Origin: Natrarchaeobaculum aegyptiacum
GTDB lineage: Archaea > Halobacteriota > Halobacteria > Halobacteriales > Natrialbaceae
NCBI RefSeq assembly: GCF_002156705.1
Contig: NZ_CP019893.1
Span: forward strand, 3,410,001 to 3,474,000
Length of the DNA stretch: 64,000 nucleotides
Reading direction: 5' to 3'
The notes under the pieces are model-generated. The model searched no databases and was not told the origin of the DNA. It saw only the letters and a list, made by a program, of their open reading frames with translations. The translations under genes were made by a program, and so were the position numbers. Within the stretch, counting starts at the first letter, position 1; every line of letters begins with the position of its first letter. Below are positions 8,593 through 17,028 of the stretch, piece by piece.

Positions 8593-9279
8593 TTAAATCG
8601 ACGAGTCGACTCGTCGCTCCGCAGGTGGGTCAGGTGCGAGCGCGTCGACCAGCGTCGCCACCGTCTCGTCGTCGTAATCGGCGATCGGCTCGAGCAGCGC
8701 CAGCGCCCGCGCTTCGGCCTCGTCTTCGGGGACGACGTCGTTCGCGATTCCCACCGATTGGGCGCGCTCGGCGTCGATCTCCTCGCCAGTTAGCAACAGC
8801 TCCGCGGCGGCGTGTCGACCGACGAGACCGGGGAGCAGTTCCGCAGCGCGCGTCGGCGAGATGCCGTATTTCACCTCGGGGATCACGAACGACGTCTCCT
8901 CACCGAGGACGGTGAACTCACAGGACAGCGAGAGGAGCGCGGCAGCGCCGACGACGGCACCCTTACCCGCGAGGCCAACGGGCCCGGGATGGGTTTCGAC
9001 CAGGCGGTAGACCTCCTGGAGCGTCTCGTTGAGGTCGGGATACTCGCCGAGGTAGTCCCCCGAGACGATCTCCGTGTCCATGCCAGCGCAGGTCACCCGA
9101 CCCGTCCCAGTGAGCAGAACGGGAATCCCCTGCTCGTCTGCGAGTCGTGAAAACGCCTCGTGGAGTCCCTCGACCATCTCGGGCGTCAGCGCGTTCAGTT
9201 TGTCCGGGCGGTTCAGCCGTACCGTCGCGATCCCATCTGACCGCTCGAGGTCGACGAGATCCGTCTCGAGTGCGTCCAT
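8593..9279 (-). CDS. Enoyl-CoA hydratase/isomerase (crotonase) family protein, first catalytic Glu absent
   Basis: The 228-residue crotonase-fold protein has the N-terminal ATVRLNRPDKLNAL motif and a CoA-pocket CAGMDTEI loop. In hydratases the first catalytic glutamate sits in a GGGCE/GGGLE helix; here that helix reads VGAAALLSLSCEF without it. The second glutamate is kept (IPEVKYGISP). It may therefore be an isomerase, thioesterase-like or dehalogenase-like member rather than a true hydratase. It is 228 residues, shorter than the usual 255-265. It is followed on the same strand by a canonical crotonase, so the pair probably arose by duplication and divergence. Confidence 0.85.
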   Translation of the reverse strand: MDALETDLVDLERSDGIATVRLNRPDKLNALTPEMVEGLHEAFSRLADEQGIPVLLTGTGRVTCAGMDTEIVSGDYLGEYPDLNETLQEVYRLVETHPGPVGLAGKGAVVGAAALLSLSCEFTVLGEETSFVIPEVKYGISPTRAAELLPGLVGRHAAAELLLTGEEIDAERAQSVGIANDVVPEDEAEARALALLEPIADYDDETVATLVDALAPDPPAERRVDSSI

Positions 9280-9424
9280 GGGGCGACCTCGACGTCGCGA
9301 TCAGTAGCTCTTTCGTTCACATCAGTTTGTCAACGTATCTGTCGGTGGTGACTCGAGACGACTCGATGGGATTTCTCTGGAAGTGCCGACCCGGTCGAAA
9401 ATCGAGAACAGTGGTCGGTCGGAC

Positions 9425-10219
9425 CTACCGGCCCTTGAACTCTGGCTCGTAGTCGTCTTCTGCGAACCCGCGTGCGCCTTCGGCGTGGTCTTCGGTCTGG
9501 AGCAACTCGCCGAACTGCTGCTGGTCGTAGGTGATTCCTTCTGTGAGTCCCGCCTGGGTGGCCATCCGGGCGGATTTCTTGATCGCCTGGATCGCGAGCG
9601 GCGGTTTCGAGGCGATCTCCTCGGCGAACTCGGTCACGTCGTCGTCGAAGTCGTCACCGTAGACCCTGTTGACGATGCCGAGGTCCTCGGCCTCGTCGGC
9701 CGGGAGATGATCGCCCGTCATCGCGACTTCCATTGCTGCAGCCGGACCGGCCAGCGAAGAGATCATCTGGACGCCGCCGGCACCGGGAATGATGCCGAGG
9801 TTGACCTCGGGAAGGCCGAGTCGTGCCTCTTCGTGGGCGATCCGGACGTCACAGGACAGAGCCGTCTCGAGCCCGCCACCGAGACAGTAGCCCTCGATTT
9901 TGGCGATCACCGGTGCCGGGAAGTCCCGGATGACCTCGTAGTGACTGCGCTCGGAGGAGCCGCCCGGTGAGGCGTCGCTGAATTCGTTGATGTCGGCCCC
10001 GGCACAGAAATTGCCCTCGGAACCCTCGAGAACGACGGCCCGGAGGACGAGTTCGCCTGCAGCCTCGTTCTGTTCTTCCAGTAGCTCCAGCCCCGCAACG
10101 ATGTCCGCGCGAAGCTGGCTGCTGAGGGCGTTCAGCGCGTCCGGTCGATTCATCGTGATCGTCCCGACGCCGGTTTCCTCGTCAAACTCCACGATCGTGG
10201 TCTCGAGTTCTTCGTGCAT
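9425..10219 (-). CDS. Enoyl-CoA hydratase
   Basis: This 264-residue crotonase is of normal length and should hydrate 2-trans-enoyl-CoA in fatty-acid or branched-chain amino-acid beta-oxidation. It has GTITMNRPDALNAL at the N-terminus and the oxyanion loop GNFCAGADINEF. Both catalytic glutamates are present: GYCLGGGLETALSCD and GLPEVNLGIIPGAGG. A RAxxxGIV-like EAEDLGIVNRVY motif follows. It lies 145 bases upstream of the divergent crotonase on the same strand. It could act with the ETF encoded about 10 kb away, but nothing in the sequence shows that. Confidence 0.92.
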   Translation of the reverse strand: MHEELETTIVEFDEETGVGTITMNRPDALNALSSQLRADIVAGLELLEEQNEAAGELVLRAVVLEGSEGNFCAGADINEFSDASPGGSSERSHYEVIRDFPAPVIAKIEGYCLGGGLETALSCDVRIAHEEARLGLPEVNLGIIPGAGGVQMISSLAGPAAAMEVAMTGDHLPADEAEDLGIVNRVYGDDFDDDVTEFAEEIASKPPLAIQAIKKSARMATQAGLTEGITYDQQQFGELLQTEDHAEGARGFAEDDYEPEFKGR

Positions 10220-10371
10220 CGACCGTGACTATCCGTGCGCGAACCTATAACGTTTCGTGAGGGTGCAGTGGACGCCCGGTTCGACCCGAGCTGGGCCCGG
10301 GAATCGATCGAAATCGGACGGCGATGGCGGCAGGCCGGAAGATTTGATTGTGTGTACCTCGATCGTAAGGT

Positions 10372-11091
10372 ATGCGTCGTCGACAGGTGCTCGTCGCGAC
10401 GACTGGGGTGGTCGGGATGGCGGGCTGTGTGACAGGAGAGCGATCCGGCGAGAGAGACGATACGGGCGAATCGGATCGATCAGATCGACCAGATCGGATC
10501 GCGTCCGCGACCGTCGTGGACGCGAACGTCCTGACTGCACCGTACTTTTCGAACGGAGGCGGCGAAGAGACGCCGTGGGTGCGCGTCGATGTCGAAAACA
10601 CCGAGTCGGTCCCACACGGTGGGCTGACCGTCGAACACCGGCTCCTCGATGCAGAAGGGACCGAACTCACGTCCAGCTCACGGGCTGGGACGTACGTACC
10701 GGCGAACGCGACCTGGCGCTACTTCGTCCGCGAAGACGCCGACCTCGAGTCGGTCGAGGACGTCGAGGCCGAGATCGTCGACGAACGAGCGACCGTCGAC
10801 GCCACACTGATCGAAGACGTCCCCGTCCGAGAGCCCAGCCTGTCGTTCGGGGGTGACCTGGTTACGGTCGACGGCGACCTCGAGGTCGGTGCTGTCGACG
10901 AATCGACCCTGTTCGTGGTTGCCCCCGTCCACGACGACGAGGATACATTTCGCGGCAGCTGTACGCACGGAATCCGAGACGTAGACGGTGACCGTGTCGA
11001 GTTCAACGCCGACGCGGCCGGGTTTCGGACGCCCGACGGGTATCCAGCGCCGACTGACACGGACGTTCTCGTCTTCGACGACCGGCCCTGA
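10372..11091 (+). CDS. Tat-exported lipoprotein-like protein of unknown function
   Basis: The 239-residue protein begins with a twin-arginine signal (RRRQVLVATTGVVG) followed by a lipobox (MAGC, Cys at about 19), the usual haloarchaeal arrangement for a membrane-anchored lipoprotein. After a Ser/Asp/Arg-rich linker comes a beta-rich domain with a VDVENTESVPHGGLTVEHRL stretch. That resembles a FxLYD/CARDB-like immunoglobulin fold. No enzymatic motif is visible. An AT-rich agatttgattg lies upstream of the ATG, consistent with its own promoter. Confidence 0.8.
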   Translation: MRRRQVLVATTGVVGMAGCVTGERSGERDDTGESDRSDRPDRIASATVVDANVLTAPYFSNGGGEETPWVRVDVENTESVPHGGLTVEHRLLDAEGTELTSSSRAGTYVPANATWRYFVREDADLESVEDVEAEIVDERATVDATLIEDVPVREPSLSFGGDLVTVDGDLEVGAVDESTLFVVAPVHDDEDTFRGSCTHGIRDVDGDRVEFNADAAGFRTPDGYPAPTDTDVLVFDDRP

Positions 11092-11133
11092 CCGGGTGGT
11101 CGCGAGCTCATCGTGCCCCGAGCGTGACTGTGG

Positions 11134-11451
11134 CTACGCCAGCCCCGGCGTCAGCCGCGGTCCCGACCGCTCGAGCGTCGATCGTGGAACCGCGCGAATC
11201 AGGCCGGTCGTCGACCGATAGGAGACTCGATCCGTCGGCGACTTCCGCGCGGTGAGCTTCCAGAATCCGGGTGAGCGGACGTCGACTTCACACAGCCCTC
11301 GCGAATCCGTCCGCGTTCGCCTGGATCCAACGTCGACGGTCGCATTCTCGACCGGCCTGTGGGCTCCGTCTCGAACTCGAACGCGCACCGACGTCCCCAC
11401 TGGTACCTCGCGACGATCGACCTCGATGACGAGCTGTCGAGTCACCTTCAT
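11134..11451 (-). CDS. Small basic protein with carboxypeptidase-regulatory-like beta domain
   Basis: Started at the ATG at 11451 (MKVTRQLVIEVDRREVPVG), this gives 105 residues. A TATA-like gattttacg (about 11475-11485, minus strand) lies roughly 28 bases upstream of it. An earlier in-frame start at 11475 would be too close to that element. The sequence reads as a single beta-sandwich: VPVGTSVRVRVRDGA, VENATVDVG and GLCEVDVRSPGFW. It is Arg-rich, which is unusual for a haloarchaeal cytosolic protein. No function is known to me. Confidence 0.6.
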   Translation of the reverse strand: MKVTRQLVIEVDRREVPVGTSVRVRVRDGAHRPVENATVDVGSRRTRTDSRGLCEVDVRSPGFWKLTARKSPTDRVSYRSTTGLIRAVPRSTLERSGPRLTPGLA

Positions 11452-11563
11452 GTGGTCCCGTACCACACCTCGCACGTAAAATCACCGCCTGAACTTGCGA
11501 CGGGCAGGATCGCTACCAGACGAAATCGCGCGATACCGCCAGCAGTCGATCGCGGCCGATCGG

Positions 11564-13072
11564 TCAGTACGTCGCCCCGACGACGTCGTCGTCGAGGTCG
11601 TCGAACGACTCGAGGTACTCCAGACGCTCCTCGCGAAGGGCTGACGCGGCCTCGTCGTAGTCTTCGACGTGATCCGGGACGCGGAACTGCTCGACGTCGA
11701 GTCCCGGAACCGAGGCCGGAACCGTCAGCCCAGTTCGGTCGTCGTCCGTCCACTCGACCGTTCCCCGCGCCAGTTCCGTGAGAATCGTCACAGATTCGCG
11801 CACGCCGACGTCGACTGTCTCGTCGCCGACGTATCCCGTGTTGATGACGAAACAGTCGACCTCGAGGTCGGCGATGAGGTCACGAAACCGGTTGCCCTCC
11901 TCACCCGGTGAGCCGACGATGAAGGGGTTCGTCCCGACCACGCGGATGGATTCGCCGGCGCGCGAGGGATCACCCGCGCTCGTCTCGATCGACTCGCCGA
12001 GCATGAACGCGGCTGCAGCCTCGTCCTCGTCGAGCTTCGCGACCGGCGGCATCAGCGGGTTGCGCGTGATGAAAAAGACCTGGTCGACCCGCTCCAGGTC
12101 GATTTCCGCGGCCGCGCTGTCGAGCTGGTCGCGCCGGACGATCGCTCGCGCGTTGGCGGTGTACTGGTCGTCGTCGAAGTCGACGCTGCCATCGTCGTCG
12201 ACGGCGACGTTCTCGAGGACGGCCGACTCGTGGGTCGCCGCGCGGTAGAGGCCCGGCTGTTCGTCCTCGTCGAGACCGATCGTCTTGATGAACAGGCCCT
12301 CGCCCTCACTACCGGCGACGGAGCCGTCGGGAAGCAACGCACAGACGTCGTCCTGAACCATGACGGCTTCCTCCGGTTCCTCGAGCCAGAGGCCGTGGGA
12401 CGTGAGCGTCGACTTGCCGGTCGCCGAGAGGCCGAGGAAGACCTGTCCGACGTCCCGGAGGTCGCCGTCGTCGTCTTCGACGCGGACGCGCTTGCTCCCG
12501 GCGTGCAGGCCGAGGCCGCCCTGCTGTTTCACTCTGTACATGAACAGCCGGAGGAAGGACTTCTTTGCCTCGCCCGTGTAATCGCTGCCCAGGACTGCCG
12601 TAAAGCCCTCGTCGGGGAGCACCCGGATGGCGGTCTCCTCGTAATCGGGATCCTGAACGGTCACGAAATCCGGCTCGCGACCGTCGCTCGGCTCGAACAG
12701 GTTCGCCCACGAGAGCGCGATGCGAGCGTAGTCGGTCGGGACGTAGAGCCGACAGCAGAACGTCGCCTCCGGGTGGCGACCGACGAGTCGGTCGAGACAG
12801 ACCATCTCGCGACTCGTGGCTGCATCGACGGCGTCCGTGAGCAGCGCCTCGTCAGCGGCGGTGAACTCCTCGTCGACCGCCGTCTTCGTCTCGTCGGCGC
12901 TCCGCGATCGAAATTCGCTGACGTAGGCCGGCGAGCCGAACTCCGTCGTCCGTTCGTCGTCGGACGCGAGTTCGCGTAATTCCTCGAGAGAAGGATCGTA
13001 GCGCACGTTCGACGCGCGTGTTGGATCGGGGATGTCCTCTGCAGTCCGCGGCTCCGCACGGGTTTCGGACAT
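11564..13072 (-). CDS. pckA: Phosphoenolpyruvate carboxykinase (ATP)
   Basis: This enzyme converts oxaloacetate and ATP to PEP, CO2 and ADP, the first committed gluconeogenic step. The 502-residue protein has the kinase-1a P-loop FLGLSATGKSTLTSHG with the metal-binding region VMVQDDVCALLPDG after it, and ITRNPLMPP farther on. These are typical of the ATP-dependent rather than the GTP-dependent class. A TATA-like ggatttaagg (about 13095-13104, minus strand) lies some 27 bases upstream of the ATG, so it seems to have its own promoter. It sits directly downstream of pgk and gap on the same strand. Confidence 0.95.
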   Translation of the reverse strand: MSETRAEPRTAEDIPDPTRASNVRYDPSLEELRELASDDERTTEFGSPAYVSEFRSRSADETKTAVDEEFTAADEALLTDAVDAATSREMVCLDRLVGRHPEATFCCRLYVPTDYARIALSWANLFEPSDGREPDFVTVQDPDYEETAIRVLPDEGFTAVLGSDYTGEAKKSFLRLFMYRVKQQGGLGLHAGSKRVRVEDDDGDLRDVGQVFLGLSATGKSTLTSHGLWLEEPEEAVMVQDDVCALLPDGSVAGSEGEGLFIKTIGLDEDEQPGLYRAATHESAVLENVAVDDDGSVDFDDDQYTANARAIVRRDQLDSAAAEIDLERVDQVFFITRNPLMPPVAKLDEDEAAAAFMLGESIETSAGDPSRAGESIRVVGTNPFIVGSPGEEGNRFRDLIADLEVDCFVINTGYVGDETVDVGVRESVTILTELARGTVEWTDDDRTGLTVPASVPGLDVEQFRVPDHVEDYDEAASALREERLEYLESFDDLDDDVVGATY

Positions 13073-13216
13073 GTGTGAGTTTCCGTTGCGTCAGGCCTTA
13101 AATCCGGCTGGTCTGTCTCATTTACCTAGCTGTTTGTCAACTGGTGTCGGGGGAGGGCGTCTCTCACGAACTGTGCGGTAACACCACACAGATCTCCGAG
13201 GAATGGTCGCGAGATA

Positions 13217-14446
13217 CTATCGAGCGGCCTCCTCGAGCGCCTCGATCCCGGGGAGCGACTCCCCGGTCAGTGCACGGACGTACGCACCCCCGGCGATCGA
13301 GACGCGCGTGAAGTCGTCCGCCGCGAGGTCGTACAGTTCGATGGCGTGTGCCGTGTCGCCCCCGCCGACCACGGAGACACAGTCGGCGTCGGCGATGGCC
13401 GAGAGGATCTCGACGGTTCCGTCGGCGAATCGCTCGTCTTCGAAGACGCCGGGCGCACCCTTGACGTAGACGGCCCCGGACTCGGCGACGAGGTCGGTGT
13501 AGCGTTCGATCGTCTCACTGCCGACGTCGAGATACGAGGTCTCTTTCGTGATCTCGTCGACCGGCGTCTCCACTCGCGGGCCCTCGCCCTCACCCTCGGC
13601 CCCGCCTTCGGAGGCCAGGTCCGTCGGGAGTGCGATCTTCTCGCCATATTCGGAGAGCAGTCGCTCGACGGTCTCGCCGTGGTCCGCCCACTGGTGGTCG
13701 AACAGTTCGGTTCCGTCGACGTCGTAGCCGAGGTCGTGACCCGAAGCGCGAAGGAACAGTTCGCCGACGACGCCGCCGAGACAGAACCGGTCGACCTCCT
13801 CCGCGAGTCGCTCGACGACGGGAATGACGTCCTCGGCTTTCGTGCCGCCGAGAATCATCGTCACCGGCCCGTCGAACGAGCGACCCCGGACGGCGGTGTT
13901 CGCCGTGTACTCCTGTTCCATCACCCGGCCGGCGTAGGCGTCCATCACGACCGGAAAGCCGACGATCGAGGCGTGTGACCGATGAGCCGTCGGATACGCA
14001 TCGTTCACGTACGCGTCGAATTCGTCGGCGAGCGTCCCCACGAGGTCGGTGTCGGCCTTGACGGCCGGCTCTTCTTCTGGCAGTTCTCCGTCGCACATCC
14101 GGACGTTCTCGAGGAGGAGCACGTCACCGGATTCGAGGTCCTCGATCGCCGCACGTGCTTGCTCGCCGACAGTGTCTGGAACGAAATCGACGGGCCGGTC
14201 GAGGTGGTCGGCGAGGATCTCCGCGTGCTGTGCGAGCGAGACGAACGTCTCGCGGCCGGGTCGGCCCTGATGGGCGAGGAGAGTGATCGCGTGGTCATCT
14301 GTGAGCAGTTCGCGGATCGTCTCGGCGTGACGGGCGAACCGGCGGTCGTCCTGTACGACGCCGTCGTCGACGGGCGCGTTGACGTCGATGCGGACGAGCA
14401 ATCGCTGTCCGGGCTCTATGTCGTCGATGGTCTGGAACGTCGTCAT
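13217..14446 (-). CDS. pgk: Phosphoglycerate kinase
   Basis: PGK interconverts 3-phosphoglycerate/ATP and 1,3-bisphosphoglycerate/ADP. The 409-residue protein has the N-terminal substrate-binding LLVRIDVNAPVDDG and LLAHQGRPGRE. It also has the hinge-region FDGPVTMILGGTKAED and the C-terminal nucleotide motif VSVVGGGDTAHA. The gap between gap (ending 14508) and this start is 61 bases and has no clear TATA element, so gap-pgk probably form one transcript. The setting beside pckA favours use in the gluconeogenic direction. Confidence 0.96.
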   Translation of the reverse strand: MTTFQTIDDIEPGQRLLVRIDVNAPVDDGVVQDDRRFARHAETIRELLTDDHAITLLAHQGRPGRETFVSLAQHAEILADHLDRPVDFVPDTVGEQARAAIEDLESGDVLLLENVRMCDGELPEEEPAVKADTDLVGTLADEFDAYVNDAYPTAHRSHASIVGFPVVMDAYAGRVMEQEYTANTAVRGRSFDGPVTMILGGTKAEDVIPVVERLAEEVDRFCLGGVVGELFLRASGHDLGYDVDGTELFDHQWADHGETVERLLSEYGEKIALPTDLASEGGAEGEGEGPRVETPVDEITKETSYLDVGSETIERYTDLVAESGAVYVKGAPGVFEDERFADGTVEILSAIADADCVSVVGGGDTAHAIELYDLAADDFTRVSIAGGAYVRALTGESLPGIEALEEAAR

Positions 14447-14507
14447 AGATCAGTCGGGCTGTGTCGGGACGTCTGTGTATCGGTGTGTCGGAGCGCGATC
14501 GATCACG

Positions 14508-15572
14508 TCAGTGCGGGACGGCACCCGTCGCGTCGATCGTGTCCGATTCGGTGGCGACGTACTGTGCGAGCTCGATCATCTGCGTCGAGAAGCCGTACTC
14601 GTTGTCGTACCAGGCCAGCACTTTGACGATGTCGTTGGCGACGACCATCGCCGACTCGAGGTCGACGTAGGAAGCGAAGGGGAGTCCAACAATATCCCGG
14701 GAGACGATCTCGTCGTCGGTGTAGCCGAGGACGCCAGCGAGCCCGTCGTCCGCTGCCTCCCGGATCGCCTCGAGCAGTTCCTCCCTCGTGATGTCGGCTT
14801 CGACGTTGACCGTGATGTCGGTGATCGAGCCGTTCGGGACCGGAACGCGCATCGCCATCCCGTCGAGTTTGCCCTCGAGACCCGGGAGGACGTCGATCGT
14901 CGAGTTCGCCGCACCGGTCGTCGTCGGGACGATGTTCTCTGCAGCAGCGCGCCCGCGACGTCGTTTGTCCATCGGGCCGTCGACCAGCCCCTGACTCCCC
15001 GTGTAGGCGTGGACAGTCATGAGAACGCCCGAGACGATGCCGAACTCCTCGTCGAGCACCTGCAGGACCGGCGCGACGGAGTTCGTCGTACACGAGGCGT
15101 TCGAGATGACGTCCGCGCCATCGTACTCCTCGTGATTGACGCCGTAGACGAACATCGGAACCGGTTTCTCGCCTTTCGGCGGTGCCGAGATTATTACCTT
15201 GTCTGCGCCAGCCTCGAGGTGGTCTGCGGCCTCCTCACGGGTTCGAAACAGGCCCGTCGCCTCGAAAGCCACGTCTACCTCGAGGTCGTCCCACGGGAGA
15301 TCCGCTGGCGTGGGTTCGGAGAGCAACTGAATCTCCTGCCCGCTGACGTGGAGGATAGACCCCTCGCGGGAGACGCCGGGCATCCGTCCGTGGACCGAGT
15401 CGTACCGAAACAGGTACTCCATGTCGTCGTCGTCCATCACGTCGTTGACAGCCACGATGTCGACGTTGTCGTCGGCCAGCGATGCACGCAGCAGGCTCCG
15501 TCCGACGCGACCGAACCCGTTGAGACCGATTCGAAGCGGTTCGTCCCCGCCGCCGTCTGTGTGTCGACTCAT
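14508..15572 (-). CDS. gap: Glyceraldehyde-3-phosphate dehydrogenase, type I
   Basis: This is a 354-residue bacterial-type phosphorylating GAPDH. It has the Rossmann motif RIGLNGFGRVGRSLLRA, the catalytic cysteine in SNASCTTN, the phosphate-site TTTGAANSTIDVLPGL and a C-terminal AWYDNEYGFS. The ATG at 15572 (MSRHTDGGGD) is preceded 25-30 bases upstream by an AT-rich aactttacc, which fixes the start; the longer open frame upstream is not coding. In Haloferax a pgk-linked GAPDH serves gluconeogenesis while a second GAPDH serves glycolysis. By analogy this pgk- and pck-linked copy is likely the gluconeogenic one. This is known for that genus and inferred here. Confidence 0.95.
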   Translation of the reverse strand: MSRHTDGGGDEPLRIGLNGFGRVGRSLLRASLADDNVDIVAVNDVMDDDDMEYLFRYDSVHGRMPGVSREGSILHVSGQEIQLLSEPTPADLPWDDLEVDVAFEATGLFRTREEAADHLEAGADKVIISAPPKGEKPVPMFVYGVNHEEYDGADVISNASCTTNSVAPVLQVLDEEFGIVSGVLMTVHAYTGSQGLVDGPMDKRRRGRAAAENIVPTTTGAANSTIDVLPGLEGKLDGMAMRVPVPNGSITDITVNVEADITREELLEAIREAADDGLAGVLGYTDDEIVSRDIVGLPFASYVDLESAMVVANDIVKVLAWYDNEYGFSTQMIELAQYVATESDTIDATGAVPH

Positions 15573-15647
15573 GGTCGGGCGGGCCACACCTGGCGGTAAA
15601 GTTGTTTGCCCCGGTACGTGGGCGGTGGTCAGTGTGGACAGAGAGAG

Positions 15648-16332
15648 GTGAGGCGATGGCAGTGTTCGGCGCCAATGCCTGAAACTGTCCGCCTCGGGGG
15701 AACTACGTAACAACTCCAGCGATTTACACACCAATCGCTGGTCCGTCCGGCGATCAGATGTGCACTGACGTGCAGTGGCGACGACAGTCCAAGAAACGAC
15801 GCGGACGTCGTGGAGCGAGAGCGGATGCCACGGAAGGTGACGGTGCTCGGTGTTCCACTTCACCTCGGCGTACGATCACTTTCGTACACTGTTCGAGAAC
15901 TCGAGAGACGTAGCGTCGGTCGGAGTCACAAAGCCGTCCACGACTGGGTGCACACGGCCGATCTCGGGCCGACATCCGGAGCCAGCCCTGACACGGTTGC
16001 GCTCGAGGAGACAGTATTCTGGATCCACGGCCAGCAGCACTGGCCGGACGAGACGGTCGGTCCAGAAACCAACGAAATCCCGTACGTTCGGTGTATTCGG
16101 CCCGAATGGCGCAACTGACCGAACGCTTCCTCGGCGAACTCGAGGAGGAACGCGACGTCGAGACCCCCATTTTCGTCGAGTTCGCCCCGTGGCTCCAGAC
16201 CGCACTCGAGCGACGTGACCTCACGGTTCAGTACGAACGCCACGGCGAGCGAAACGGGATCGAACGTATATTTTTGGAGGTAATACAGCGAACTCGTCCG
16301 ATTTTATATATTTTCGGCCGATCCGAGTCGTC
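15648..16332 (+). pseudogene. IS6-type (ISH14-like) transposase relic, copy A
   Basis: The first 54 bases (15648-15701) match the start of copy B at about 93% (four mismatches), so this is a related insertion sequence in opposite orientation. The transposase is read in pieces: VERERMPRKVTVLG, HKAVHDWVHTADLGP, then in another frame MAQLTERFLGELEEERDVE and LQTALERRDLTVQYERHG. These match the DDE-type IS6 family of haloarchaea, but stops and frame changes make it dead. The 5' part is split by a stretch containing a MITE fragment (15743-15783). The 3' end stops abruptly where copy B's terminal repeat begins at 16333, so copy B interrupted or deleted it. Confidence 0.8.
15743..15783 (-). repeat. 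Half copy of the MITE palindrome, inside IS6 copy A
   Basis: These 41 bases are the inverse complement of positions 1650-1690 with three mismatches. They include the inner ggcgatcag arm and the tgcactgacgtgcagtggc arm. The other half of the foldback is missing. It lies in the middle of the 5' coding part of the IS6 relic, between its conserved N-terminal DNA (to about 15701) and its next recognisable codons (from about 15805). Insertion followed by partial deletion would explain this. Confidence 0.75.
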
Positions 16333-17020
16333 GTGTTTAGTTTGTCTCAGTGTGCCAGCGGGCAAAGGCTTGCAACCACGAATCAGTTGTTGCTGGATCG
16401 ACGTGGCTGAACGAGTTAGAAAACGAAGATTTTCGGCGTTTTACCGTTCTATAAACACGTCCGATGGCGTTTCGATCATCGTGTCGTTCGTACCGAAACT
16501 CGAGACCGCGGCGGTGGAGTGCTGCGTACAGCCGGCTCCTGAATCGACGAGAAAGAGCGCGTCTTCGACGTCGTGTTTCTCCATGAGTTCCGCAAGACAC
16601 ATCTCGGTGAGGGCGGTCGTACGGGCCGAATACGGCCGAACGTGCAGAAATCGGTTCGTTGCTGGATCGACCGCAGCGTACAGCCAGTACTGCTGCCCGT
16701 CGATCCAGATCACTGTCTCGTCGAGCGCGACCGTGGCTGGTTCAGCACCCTCAACCGGGAAAAGATCAGCTTTGTGAACCCAGTCGTGGACGGCTTTTCG
16801 ACTCCGGTCGACACCGACTTTTCTATTTCTCGAGCTGTATACGAAATCGATAGTTTGCCCAGATGGAGTCGAATACCGAGCGCCATCAACTCACGCGGTG
16901 TCCGCTCGCGCTGCACAAACTCCACGTCGATCCATCCACTGGATCCCCTGAGGCGGGCAGTTTCAGGCATAGGCGCCGAACACTGCCACCGCCTCACCTC
17001 ATCATACCCGAACTAAACAC
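16333..17020 (-). mobile_element. IS6-type (ISH14-like) insertion sequence, copy B, transposase frameshifted
   Basis: The element is bounded by 10-bp perfect terminal inverted repeats, gtgtttagtt at 16333-16342 and aactaaacac at 17011-17020, making it 688 bp. The transposase runs on the minus strand in three frames. The N-terminus carries WIDVEFVQRERTPRELMALG. The DDE core carries MIWIDGQQYWLYAAVDPATN and TTALTEMCLAELMEKHDVED. The end carries RYERHDDRNAIGRVYRTVKR and SFSHVDPATTDSWLQAFARW. Frame breaks near 16725 and 16530 and a lesion at the catalytic D/E spacing make it inactive. No target duplication is visible in the 8 flanking bases. It faces copy A tail to tail and abuts the tnpB relic. 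Confidence 0.85.
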
Positions 17021-17028
17021 CGCCATCT

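Noticed and set aside
16325-17028. Target-site duplication around IS6 copy B
   Set aside because: The 8 bases on each side (gagtcgtc and cgccatct) do not match, so either the duplication decayed or flanking DNA was lost.
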